Source: CAYOOP01 sp964405685
GTDB taxonomy: Bacteria > Pseudomonadota > Alphaproteobacteria > Rickettsiales > SXRF01
Length of the DNA: 64,000 nucleotides
Direction of reading: 5' to 3'
NCBI GenBank assembly: GCA_964405685.1
Contig: CAYOOP010000003.1
Location: forward strand, 165,800-229,799
This document shows, piece by piece, positions 50,217-57,307 of the stretch. The position numbers were made by a program, and so were the translations under genes. The first letter of the stretch is position 1. Each line of letters starts with the position of its first letter. The notes beneath the pieces are model-generated. The model was given only the letters and a program-made list of their open reading frames with translations. It did not search any database and had not been told where the DNA came from.

Positions 50217-50246
50217 CCCCCTCTTTACGTCGCTGAACAGAGGGGG
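50217..50246. repeat. hairpin upstream of the capsid gene
   Basis: CCCCCTCT and AGAGGGGG form an 8-bp stem with a 14-base loop. It lies in the 302-base gap 50057-50358, which otherwise holds the Pho-like box of the divergent orphan and no gene. It may be in the capsid mRNA leader. Confidence 0.55.
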
Positions 50247-50358
50247 ATGGGGGGCGATTTATCGCTTCCTGCCTTCTCCCGCATCACTACCCTTGCAAGA
50301 GGTTCAGCGGGAGGAGGCATACAAATTTCATTTTAATCAACAACATCAAAGGAGACTT

Positions 50359-51540
50359 ATGTCTATCAATGAAATTACCGAACGCGTGAGCCAGCTTGGC
50401 AATGCGTGGGAACAGTTCAAGCACGTCAATGACGCACGCTTGGCAGAGCTTGAAAAAAAGGGCCATGCGGACCCGCTTTATATGGAGCACCTCGCCAAAA
50501 TCAGCGAGGCGATGGATAATACCAAGGGTCGTATGGAGCGTATGGAAACGGCGCTTTCTCGCCCGGAACTGGGTGAAATCGAAACCAAGCGTATGAGCGG
50601 TTCGACCAGTGAATATAGCAAAGCGTTTGATGGTTACTTACGCAAAGGGTTGGACGCTGGGTTGCAAACCAAAGCACTTTCGGTGGGTTCTGATCCGGAT
50701 GGCGGGTATTTGGTGACGGCCACCATGTCGCAAAAAATCACCAAGGCGATTTTTGAAACCTCGCCGATGCGTGATTTGGCATCCGTTGAAACGATTTCTA
50801 GCGATTCGCTCGATATTATCGATGACCATAACGATGTGACATCCGGTTGGACCTCGGAAACGGCGAGCATTTCGGAAACGACAACGGCGCAGATTGCCAA
50901 GCGTAATATTCCTACGTTTGCGCTATATGCACAACCTAAAGCGACGCAAAAACTGATCGATGATGCGGCGATTGATATTGAATCGTGGCTCGCCGATAAA
51001 ATCGCGGATAATTTTTCCCGCAAGGAAAACACTGCGTTTATCAGTGGCGACGGCGTGAGCCAACCGCGCGGGATTTTGACTTATGCGGCAGGTACCACTT
51101 GGGGCACGATTGAACAAATCAACTCCGGTACGTCAGCTACGGTTACCGCCGATGGTTTGATCAAAATCTATTACGGTTTGAAAGATGCCTACAGCAAAAA
51201 TGCGACGTTCTTGATGAACCGTACTAGCGTGCAGGCCGTGCGTTTGTTGAAAGATACAACCAACCAATACATCTGGCAGCCGGGCCTTGCGCTCGGTCAA
51301 CCGGATACGCTGATGGGTGTGCCAGTGAAGATGGCTTCCGACATGCCGGTTGCTGCTGCGAGTTCGCTTTCGGTGGCTGTGGGCGATTTCAAATCGGCGT
51401 ATCAGATCGTCGACCGTCAGGGCATTCAGGTGTTGCGCGATCCGTTTACGGAAAAACCTTACGTCAAATTCTACACCACGAAACGTGTGGGTGGGGATGT
51501 TGTGAACTTTGATGCAATTAAACTGCTCAAGCTGGCGTAA
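50359..51540 (+). CDS. HK97-family major capsid protein (GTA gp5-like)
   Basis: Main shell protein. The N-terminal 100 residues form the helical scaffold-like delta domain (AEMEKK-type coiled coil, LAELEKKGHADP...MERMETALSRPE), cleaved by the protease next door. The HK97 core begins near GSDPDGGYLVTATMS. Typical blocks are FISGDGVSQPRGIL, WQPGLALGQPDTLMGVPV and VGDFKSAYQIVDRQG. ATG 50359 has AAAGGAG at good distance; an in-frame start at 50293 only adds leader codons. 393 residues. Confidence 0.95.
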   Translation: MSINEITERVSQLGNAWEQFKHVNDARLAELEKKGHADPLYMEHLAKISEAMDNTKGRMERMETALSRPELGEIETKRMSGSTSEYSKAFDGYLRKGLDAGLQTKALSVGSDPDGGYLVTATMSQKITKAIFETSPMRDLASVETISSDSLDIIDDHNDVTSGWTSETASISETTTAQIAKRNIPTFALYAQPKATQKLIDDAAIDIESWLADKIADNFSRKENTAFISGDGVSQPRGILTYAAGTTWGTIEQINSGTSATVTADGLIKIYYGLKDAYSKNATFLMNRTSVQAVRLLKDTTNQYIWQPGLALGQPDTLMGVPVKMASDMPVAAASSLSVAVGDFKSAYQIVDRQGIQVLRDPFTEKPYVKFYTTKRVGGDVVNFDAIKLLKLA

Positions 51541-51548
51541 CTAAACAC

Positions 51549-51620
51549 GTCATTGCGAGGGCTTTAGCCCGAAGCAATCCAGCACTGGATTGCTTCGTCG
51601 CAAACGCTCCTCGCAATGAC
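51549..51620. repeat. family A palindromic repeat, copy 8
   Basis: GTCATTGCGAG ... CTCGCAATGAC, a shorter copy with GCAATCCAG-CA-CTGGATTGC in the centre. It lies between capsid and the next structural gene. Confidence 0.9.
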
Positions 51621-51647
51621 ACCCCAATTTATGAAAGGAATATTTCT

Positions 51648-52064
51648 ATGCGCGATTTATATCGTAACGTCAAAACTACCCAAGTCTTTAACCCAACCAA
51701 CTCAAGCGTCGCCCGCACCTCTACGGGTGTAGACACGCAAGGGTTCAGCTCCGCCACATTTGTGTTCGCTGTTGGTGCTTCCGGCGACACGCTTTCCGGC
51801 TCCGTGTTCTGGACGCTGAAACTGCAACACAGCGATGACAACTCATCGTTTAGTGACACTGTGGCCGCTGATTTACTGAATGATCCGACCGTGACTTACG
51901 TGATCGACTCCAGCACTGAGGACGAACAGGCGTATAGTTTCGGGTACAAAGGCACCAAGCGTTATATGCGTGGCGTGGCAACGCCGACCGGTACGCACAC
52001 CAACGGCACGCCGATTGGGATGTTGGCTTTACTCGGTGACCCGGCCTATTCGCCTGTAGTGTAA
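51648..52064 (+). CDS. phage structural protein (decoration-like)
   Basis: A 138-residue beta-rich protein. The pattern MRDLYRNVKTTQVFNPT, then GFSSATFVFAVGASGDT, TLKLQHSDDNSSFSD and KRYMRGVATPTGTHTNG resembles small phage proteins coded after the capsid gene that are thought to decorate the capsid or form part of the virion. It is not part of the classical RcGTA set, so its presence favours a phage-like origin or a variant GTA. It has its own repeat-containing leader. Confidence 0.65.
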   Translation: MRDLYRNVKTTQVFNPTNSSVARTSTGVDTQGFSSATFVFAVGASGDTLSGSVFWTLKLQHSDDNSSFSDTVAADLLNDPTVTYVIDSSTEDEQAYSFGYKGTKRYMRGVATPTGTHTNGTPIGMLALLGDPAYSPVV

Positions 52065-52070
52065 ACTCTA

Positions 52071-52174
52071 CTGCGGCGGGAAAGCGCTTTGTTTCTTGAG
52101 CTTCCGGTGCGCACGTACCAAACGTACGCTTACGCTCCGGTTCTCAAGAAACTTCGCTTATTTCCTCGCCGCAG
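52071..52174. repeat. 104-base near-perfect palindrome
   Basis: CTGCGGCG...CGCCGCAG at the ends, then GAAA/TTTC, TTTCTTGAG/CTCAAGAAA, CCGG/CCGG and ACGTAC/GTACGc around a CAAA centre. It lies six bases after the decoration-like gene. No family A, B or C sequence is shared. It could fold as a very long terminator-like stem. Confidence 0.8.
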
Positions 52175-52241
52175 CGAGTTTCCGCGTACCAATATTGCAT
52201 CCATTTAAGGGAGAGAAGAGGTAATTAACCCTTTTCTAACC

Positions 52242-52271
52242 TTGACGGGGTAGGGTCATCGGACTTAGAAT
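52242..52271 (+). promoter_or_regulatory. sigma-70-type promoter for the 52301 gene
   Basis: TTGACG (52242-52247), 18-base spacer, TAGAAT (52266-52271), about 30 bases before the GTG start. It indicates independent transcription of this small gene. Confidence 0.6.
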
Positions 52272-52300
52272 GGCTCGGTAACCCTTGAAAAGGAGCGCTT

Positions 52301-52642
52301 GTGAAGCTCACACGTTCGGAACAGATTGTTGCTGAAAAAACCATGTGCATCTTATTGGTGCGTGGCAAAAGCGCGGATGATCAACCGCTGTATGCGTATG
52401 TCGCCGTGCGTGCAGACAAGCTGAAGGATTTTATCGCCGCGCAAAGCTCCGGCAATTTTCGCCCCGAAGACCACGGCGTGGTGATTGAAACCGGCGTGGG
52501 CGAGCCGAGCGATGAAGTGAAAGCGAAGATGACCAAGGAGTATGGCTTTAACCATGAAACCATGGTGGATATTCCGGATGCCAGCAAAGCTGAATCCATG
52601 ACCACCGATATTTTAGACAAGGTGAAGCCGAAGAGCGAGTAG
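52301..52642 (+). CDS. small orphan protein, paralogue of 49775-50056
   Basis: A 113-residue protein of unknown function related to the 49775 product (EYGF-containing motif, see there), with an additional C-terminal tail (PDASKAESMTTDILDKV). GTG 52301 is preceded by AAGGAG. It has its own promoter (TTGACG/TAGAAT) and no Pho-like box. The two paralogues sit on opposite strands on either side of the capsid gene. They look like a duplicated lineage-specific gene and not like phage structural proteins. Confidence 0.72.
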   Translation: MKLTRSEQIVAEKTMCILLVRGKSADDQPLYAYVAVRADKLKDFIAAQSSGNFRPEDHGVVIETGVGEPSDEVKAKMTKEYGFNHETMVDIPDASKAESMTTDILDKVKPKSE

Positions 52643-52671
52643 GCAGATAGCCTTTCTGGTTCTTATTTCAG

Positions 52672-53166
52672 CTATACGCTTGGTGTAGGTTGGTCCGGTT
52701 GTGGATGATTGGGATCTAACCCTTGTGCGGATCCTGCTTCGTTTAAGGTAGGTTGGGGAAGGTGTAGACGAAAAGACTGCGTGCTTATCATATCTCCCGC
52801 CTCTCTCTCACGTGCATCCGTAGAGCCAATTAAATCCGAGCGCACTTTAGTGACAATGTGAGCAATGAACGCACGGAGAAAGCTTCCGGCGTGTGCTAGT
52901 GTTTGCATTCTATCTTTGTCTGCTTTTGAGGCGGTTTCTTTCAGTCGGTTGCCCATCCCTGTCTTGGCTTGTACCTGATCATAGGAATCTTTGTGGTCAC
53001 GATAAGTAAGCGCTAAGTTTTTCACGATCTCATTCATGTCAAAGAGATTTCTAAGAATGGTAAGGTTATCTCCATCGAGCTGCTGGTCTTGCTCTTTTAG
53101 AGGGCGACGCTTATTCAACCTGTCAATTTCTTTGACTAGTTGGTCTAAATCTTTGGATTTGTCCAT
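52672..53166 (-). CDS. orphan protein, opposite strand
   Basis: A 164-residue, highly charged, helical protein (KSKDLDQLVKEIDRLNKRR at the start; Pro/Gln-rich tail). No known domain, signal or membrane helix. It is AT-rich relative to the phage genes. A degenerate direct repeat TCGTTAA-CTTA-TGGTAAC lies just upstream (53182-53199, minus strand) and may be a decayed form of the Pho-like box. It is convergent to the small paralogue gene at its left. Confidence 0.6.
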   Translation of the reverse strand: MDKSKDLDQLVKEIDRLNKRRPLKEQDQQLDGDNLTILRNLFDMNEIVKNLALTYRDHKDSYDQVQAKTGMGNRLKETASKADKDRMQTLAHAGSFLRAFIAHIVTKVRSDLIGSTDAREREAGDMISTQSFRLHLPQPTLNEAGSAQGLDPNHPQPDQPTPSV

Positions 53167-53265
53167 AACCCCTCTCTAAAAGTTACCATAAGTTAACGAA
53201 TTATTTACCTTTACGCAAGCGGAAAATACAAAATACGGGTGATAAGGCAATCCCCCCAGCTCCAA

Positions 53266-53283
53266 GTTTCATTGAACTGTCAT
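53266..53283 (+). promoter_or_regulatory. Pho-box-like direct repeat upstream of the 53336 orphan
   Basis: GTTTCAT-TGAA-CTGTCAT. The better half is the downstream one, the reverse of most other copies. TACAAT (53305-53310) is the best -10 candidate, about 26 bases before the GTG start. Confidence 0.5.
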
Positions 53284-53335
53284 ACTTCTGGCCCGGAAAT
53301 TTGTTACAATCAAAGGGTATAAATGGGAGTATTGC

Positions 53336-54112
53336 GTGTCCGACAACTCGCGCACTAATGGCAATGGGAACGGCGACGGCATTGGCTGGCGGACAAAGAG
53401 TTTCGTCAAGTCGCTGCAGCTGTTGGCAGCTGACGTGGTGCAAAATATCGCCGAGGTGGCGTTCTTGCGTTACCAGGATGGGTTTGACAAAGCGGTCCCG
53501 TGGTTGAAGGCATCGTTTAAAATAGCGGCGAAGGCGCCAGTTGCGATGTTGCAAGAACCGATTGAACACATCCTCGACCATGCCGGCAATTTCGAAGGCA
53601 AGGAAGCGCACGATGCGCGCATGCACCTTACGCGAGAGCAGCGGCTAGAAGACTTGCTCGATGTGGGGTACCATTATACGACCGCCGGTGCTGTGGGCCT
53701 CGGTGCGTTGGTCGGTACAGAGAAAATCTTGAGCAAGGCGATGAAAACGGCGCATACGCCCAATTGGGTGTGGTGGTGCGTGGACATGCCGCTGCATCTG
53801 GGGTTGATTGCGACACTCGGTTCGCCCGCGATGAAACCGCAAACCGAAGCGCTGAAGGGCACCATTAAAAACGTGATGAAGGCTTCCGGCTGGGACGATG
53901 AGAAAGCTGAGCAGGATTCGCGGTTCGCGACGGTGTATATTGTGCCGAATTACATGAACTGGGTTTCCACCTCCGCGACGATGACGGGGCTGCATTACGG
54001 CGAATCGAAGGGCATGTGGAAGATCAACGAGGGGCTGTTTAAAAATCTGGGCGAGCTTGCTAAGAAACTTAATATTGGCGGGCAGTCTGCTGCGCACGCG
54101 CAGCATGCTTAG
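53336..54112 (+). CDS. orphan protein with hydrophobic segments inside the phage-like cluster
   Basis: A 258-residue protein of unknown function. A polar Asn/Gly-rich start (NSRTNGNGNGDGIG) is followed by helical regions. Two moderately hydrophobic stretches (GAVGLGALVGTEKIL; CVDMPLHLGLIATLG) could be membrane-associated. The tail is His/Ala-rich (SAAHAQHA). GTG 53336 follows GGGAG. Composition and style resemble the four large orphans at 57308-63434, and it has the same type of upstream box. It does not resemble any GTA component. Confidence 0.68.
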   Translation: MSDNSRTNGNGNGDGIGWRTKSFVKSLQLLAADVVQNIAEVAFLRYQDGFDKAVPWLKASFKIAAKAPVAMLQEPIEHILDHAGNFEGKEAHDARMHLTREQRLEDLLDVGYHYTTAGAVGLGALVGTEKILSKAMKTAHTPNWVWWCVDMPLHLGLIATLGSPAMKPQTEALKGTIKNVMKASGWDDEKAEQDSRFATVYIVPNYMNWVSTSATMTGLHYGESKGMWKINEGLFKNLGELAKKLNIGGQSAAHAQHA

Positions 54113-54130
54113 TGTTTGATTGCTTCCGTA

Positions 54131-54204
54131 TTTTTCTACTGAAAATTACATGAAGCGCTGCTCCGCAGGCTCAGGGCTGACTCGGCCTACTGGCCTCGAA
54201 TAAC
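54131..54204. repeat. family C composite hairpin repeat
   Basis: TTTTC-TACT-GAAAA-TTAC (54132-54149), a middle AAGCGCTGCTCCGCAG hairpin, then GGCTGAC, TCGGCC-TACT-GGCCTC, GAATAAC (54175-54204). It has the same plan as 23757-23852. It lies in the 309-base gap 54113-54421. Confidence 0.65.
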
Positions 54205-54256
54205 TTACAGTTATCTCCGGAGTTTCCTTCTGGATTCGAATCACGAGTATTTCATT

Positions 54257-54403
54257 ATGTATCTTGTGCGTATGTTGCGTTCCTGTTTAGGGACGGAGGA
54301 TGGCGCGTGCGTGCGTGAATACCAACGCCACCAAATTTATTTATTGCCGATGCTGCTGACCCACCGCTTCACGCGGGAGGGCGCGGCACGCCGACTGTTT
54401 TAA
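54257..54403 (+). CDS. possible small protein before the connector gene
   Basis: A 48-codon frame (MYLVRMLRSCLGTEDG ... REGAARRLF) ending 18 bases before the connector ATG. It has no good SD and no recognised family. It is listed because the stretch between the family C repeat and the connector is otherwise unexplained and head-tail operons often contain tiny genes. It could be chance. Confidence 0.25.
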   Translation: MYLVRMLRSCLGTEDGACVREYQRHQIYLLPMLLTHRFTREGAARRLF

Positions 54404-54421
54404 TCTAACCAAAGGAGTTTT

Positions 54422-54970
54422 ATGGACCCGGTCACGAGTTATGGGCTGGCGCGAAGCGCCGCGCCTGCGTTTGAACCCGCAACGCTTGCGGAGGTCAAAA
54501 CCTATTTGCGCATTACGCATACGGAAGAGGATGCGTTGTTTACGAATTTGCTCACCACTGCGCGCGAGCAGGCGGAGCAGTATTTGAATCTCACCTTGCC
54601 GCAGCAGTCGTATGTGTTTTCGCTCGCAGACAATGAGGTGTGCGAGATTAAATTGCCGCGCGGGCCGATCATCAGCGTTGCAAGTGTGACGTTGTTTGCG
54701 CGTGATGGTACGTCGAGCGTTGTTGATCCCGCGACCTATTACATTCACTCCGACAAGCATGTGCTGGTGTTTGATAATGCGCCGAGTGCGACGCGGATTG
54801 AGATTGCCTACACGGCGGGGTTTGCCACCGCATCGGCGATTCCAAAACCGATCAAACTTGGGCTACTGGCCCACGTCGCTTCACTGTACGATGGGCGGGG
54901 GGATGCGGAATTTGTGATGCCCAAAGAAACGCTCGCGTTTTATGCGCCATATCGCGAGGTGCGCGTATGA
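54422..54970 (+). CDS. phage head-tail connector, gp6-like (GTA gp6-like)
   Basis: Adaptor that forms a ring below the portal. The 182 residues fit the gp6-like/phiE125 gp8 family: EPATLAEVKTYLRITHTEED at the N-terminus, then ALFTNLLTTAREQAEQYLN, LPRGPIISVASVTL, the YTAGF segment and a C-terminal helix ending in YREVRV. AAAGGAG precedes the ATG. The stop overlaps the next gene (ATGA). This begins the only tight stretch of the cluster (54422-56129), in the conserved GTA order gp6-gp7-gp8-gp9. Confidence 0.9.
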   Translation: MDPVTSYGLARSAAPAFEPATLAEVKTYLRITHTEEDALFTNLLTTAREQAEQYLNLTLPQQSYVFSLADNEVCEIKLPRGPIISVASVTLFARDGTSSVVDPATYYIHSDKHVLVFDNAPSATRIEIAYTAGFATASAIPKPIKLGLLAHVASLYDGRGDAEFVMPKETLAFYAPYREVRV

Positions 54971-55311
54971 AGAAGAAAAATCTGGCGTCGCGCTTAAAGC
55001 ATTTGGTGATGCTGCAACAGCCGGTGCTGACACCCGATGGGGCGGGTGGGTTTACCACCGATTGGGAAGACGTAGCAACGCTGTGGGCGGAGATTGCGGA
55101 AGTCGCGGGCGCGCCTTATTTCGGGAAGGAATATCCCGCCGATCGCGCGCTTAAAAGCCAGACGCGCTATAAAATTACGTTGCGTTATCGCACAGCTATT
55201 CGCGCGGAGATGAGGTTTGTGGTGGCGGAGCGGATACTACGCATCGTCGCGCTTACCGAGCCGCTTAATAATAAAGATGTCATTGAACTGATTGCGGAGG
55301 AACACGTATGA
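54967..55311 (+). CDS. phage head-tail adaptor (GTA gp7-like)
   Basis: Head-closure/adaptor protein of the SPP1 gp16/phage_H_T_join type, 114 residues. Typical features: LASRLKHLVMLQQPVLTPDG at the start, the W-DVATLWAEIAEV strand, and RYKITLRYRTAIRAEMRFVV. It starts within the connector stop (ATGA) and its own stop overlaps the following start in the same way, so expression is coupled. Confidence 0.9.
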   Translation: MKKKNLASRLKHLVMLQQPVLTPDGAGGFTTDWEDVATLWAEIAEVAGAPYFGKEYPADRALKSQTRYKITLRYRTAIRAEMRFVVAERILRIVALTEPLNNKDVIELIAEEHV

Positions 55312-55709
55312 GCGCGGTTTCTTCTTTGGCAGTACAGCAGGCGGTTTATGCACAGTTAAATGGTGATGCAACGTTGACCGGATTGGTCACAGGTGTGTTT
55401 GACGCGGTGCCGCAGGGAACAGCGTATCCGTATGTGGTGATTGACGAACACTCCACGCGCCATTGGAGCACGACGACGACGCAAGGCATGGAGCTTCGCA
55501 TGAATATCCATGTGTTTTCGCGCGAGGCGGGGCGGAGGGAAACACTCACTATTTTGGAACGTATTTATACCCTGTTGCATGAAGTGGCACTGACGGTGAC
55601 GGGGCAGAGCTTTGCGCATGTGCGGCTTGCGGCGCAAGAGGTGGTGCTCGAAGACGATGCATTCACGTTCCACGGCACGCAGACGTATCGCATCACTACC
55701 CATGTTTAA
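55308..55709 (+). CDS. DUF3168 tail-completion protein (GTA gp8-like)
   Basis: A 133-residue member of the DUF3168 family, tail terminator or completion proteins. The start SSLAVQQAVYAQLNGDATLT, the core YPYVVIDEHSTRHWST and the end FHGTQTYRITTHV are standard. It overlaps the adaptor gene by four bases. The tail protein gene follows after nine bases. Confidence 0.9.
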   Translation: MSAVSSLAVQQAVYAQLNGDATLTGLVTGVFDAVPQGTAYPYVVIDEHSTRHWSTTTTQGMELRMNIHVFSREAGRRETLTILERIYTLLHEVALTVTGQSFAHVRLAAQEVVLEDDAFTFHGTQTYRITTHV

Positions 55710-55718
55710 GGAACGATT

Positions 55719-56129
55719 ATGACAGCTTATGCAGGACAAAATCTATTGATGAAAATCAGCGACGGGCTCTTTCCTGAAGCTTTTACCACGATTGGCGGAA
55801 TGCAGGTGACGGAGTTGCGTTTGGCGAATGCGCCGCAGCCGAGTACGAACATTACCAGCAATGGTTGGCGGCAATTGCTTACGGGTGCGGGCACCAAAAG
55901 TGTCAGACTTTCGGGGCAAGGGATATTTGTGGATTCGACGGCAGAGAACACGGTGCGCACGCTGGCGTTTGCGGCGGGGGTTCGCAATTTCAAACTGACG
56001 TTTGGCAACGGCAGCTCCATCAGCGGCGCGTTTATGGTGACGGATTACGAACGCCGCGCGGATGTGGACGAAGAGGAACGCTATGCACTGACGCTGGAAA
56101 GCGCGGGTGCTATTACGTTTACGGCGTAG
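55719..56129 (+). CDS. phage major tail protein, TP901-1 family (GTA gp9-like)
   Basis: Tube-forming major tail protein, 136 residues. Family features: AYAGQNLLMKISDG at the start, NITSNGWRQLLTGAGTKSVR, then SGQGIFVDSTAENTVR, and FMVTDYERRADVDEEERYAL near the end. It is the last gene of the compact head-tail block. The next rightward structural gene should be a tail chaperone and then the tape measure. Instead two leftward genes overlap its end and large orphans follow. Confidence 0.92.
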   Translation: MTAYAGQNLLMKISDGLFPEAFTTIGGMQVTELRLANAPQPSTNITSNGWRQLLTGAGTKSVRLSGQGIFVDSTAENTVRTLAFAAGVRNFKLTFGNGSSISGAFMVTDYERRADVDEEERYALTLESAGAITFTA

Positions 56130-56694
56130 GTACGTTGCTGCGTTTGGTGAGTTGTTCGATGTAGGTGCGGAAGGCTTTTTCGCTGGCCTCGGCTTGTTCG
56201 CCTTCGCAGGAGCTGCTCGCGTAGATGGCGTCATACGAGCCTTTGGCGGCGGTCATGATGTCGTATTGCAAGCGGCCGGGGGCGTTCAAGGTGGCCATGT
56301 CTTGGCTCAAGTTCGAGTTGATGGTGTGATAGTCTTGCACAGTGCTTTTGCCGCATTTGGCGAGGAAAAATTGTAGCACCAATACATCTTCGTATTGCTT
56401 CTTCAGCGCGTCTAATTTTTGTTCGACATCGGGCGTGAGATTGCTGGGTTCGGTGCCGAAGATGGCATCAACGCTGGCAGATAACGGTTGTTCTGCGGGG
56501 GCGACGGTGGGTTTTAAAGCGCTCACTTGCGTTTGCAATTCTTCGCGTGCTTTGATTTCGGTGTCGAAGGCGATTTTGAGCGAAGAGGTTGCTTCTTCCT
56601 GATGACTCAGTCGCCCTAGGATGAGGGTGAACCCCACAACTTGTACCAGCAGCAAAAACCCGACGCCAATGCCTAGAACATTAGCGGTTTTCAT
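56119..56694 (-). CDS. membrane-anchored coiled-coil orphan protein
   Basis: A 191-residue protein with one N-terminal helix (VLGIGVGFLLLVQVVGFTLIL) followed by a coiled-coil region (residues about 30-60 and 85-110) and a polar C-terminal domain with two cysteines (AKCGKST; SSSCEGEQ). It is probably anchored in the inner membrane with the rest in the periplasm. It overlaps the tail protein gene by 11 bases tail to tail. It is cotranscribed with the upstream 56681 gene (14-base overlap). No known family. Confidence 0.65.
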   Translation of the reverse strand: MKTANVLGIGVGFLLLVQVVGFTLILGRLSHQEEATSSLKIAFDTEIKAREELQTQVSALKPTVAPAEQPLSASVDAIFGTEPSNLTPDVEQKLDALKKQYEDVLVLQFFLAKCGKSTVQDYHTINSNLSQDMATLNAPGRLQYDIMTAAKGSYDAIYASSSCEGEQAEASEKAFRTYIEQLTKRSNVPTP

Positions 56695-57109
56695 CGCAAT
56701 TGATCTCGAGTGTATTGCTGTCTTTGGAGCTTTTGCGCCATGGGCGGTCGACGCTAAAGCAGCGGTATTCTACGCGCAGTTCTTTGGTGAGGCAGCCGGG
56801 GACGGGATCGCCGAAGGCGGAGGGACCGACAAGTACTGCGCAAGAGGGCTTACCGTTGCAGAGGTCCGACATGTATTTAAGCACATTGTTTTCAAGCGAA
56901 GGAGCCATGGTAGGGCTTTGGAAGCTATCGGTCGGTTGTTGGCGGGGGCAGTTGGCACCGTAACTTGCTTGATTGATTTCAATAGCATAGGGCGATGGGC
57001 CTTTGGCAACCGGCGTACCTTGCAGGGAGATCACTTGCCATACCAGAAACATGACAAAAATAATGCCGGCAACGATAAAAATATGCATTTTCGGGGACAT
57101 AGGTAGCAT
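56681..57109 (-). CDS. membrane-anchored cysteine-containing orphan protein
   Basis: A 142-residue protein with an N-terminal helix (IFIVAGIIFVMFLVWQVISL). A periplasmic part has six cysteines (GANCPRQ, SDLCNGKPSCAV, PGCLTKEL, EYRCFSV, EINCDEN), likely forming disulfides. The C-x5-C spacing and LTKEL-V-Y-C recall galactose-binding-lectin-like (SUEL) domains; this is a weak guess. In-frame ATGs at 57100 and 57088 are alternative starts. It forms a two-gene unit with 56119 on the strand opposite to the phage genes. Confidence 0.65.
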   Translation of the reverse strand: MLPMSPKMHIFIVAGIIFVMFLVWQVISLQGTPVAKGPSPYAIEINQASYGANCPRQQPTDSFQSPTMAPSLENNVLKYMSDLCNGKPSCAVLVGPSAFGDPVPGCLTKELRVEYRCFSVDRPWRKSSKDSNTLEINCDENR

Positions 57110-57201
57110 GATATTGCGTAAAACGTGACAAAACGCAAGAGGTAAGTGAGAGCGCTGCTTATGGGAAAACTAAGCCTGAAAAGCTATATAATTCAGTAGC
57201 A

Positions 57202-57219
57202 TTGTCACACAAATGTCAT
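57202..57219 (+). promoter_or_regulatory. Pho-box-like direct repeat upstream of the 57308-60849 pair
   Basis: TTGTCAC-ACAA-ATGTCAT followed by AAAT. TATAGG lies eight bases on and TATCAT further downstream; either could be the -10. It is one of the two best copies. Confidence 0.65.
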
Positions 57220-57307
57220 AAATTTCCTATAGGTTTGTTGCCTCACCTCAGGTATCATGAGAGTGGGAAGAACTAACTGTTCTGCCCATGATAACAATGG
57301 GAACGAC

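Noticed and set aside
53182..53199. Direct repeat before the 52672-53166 orphan
   Set aside because: TCGTTAA-CTTA-TGGTAAC resembles only the weakest box (40100); not counted.
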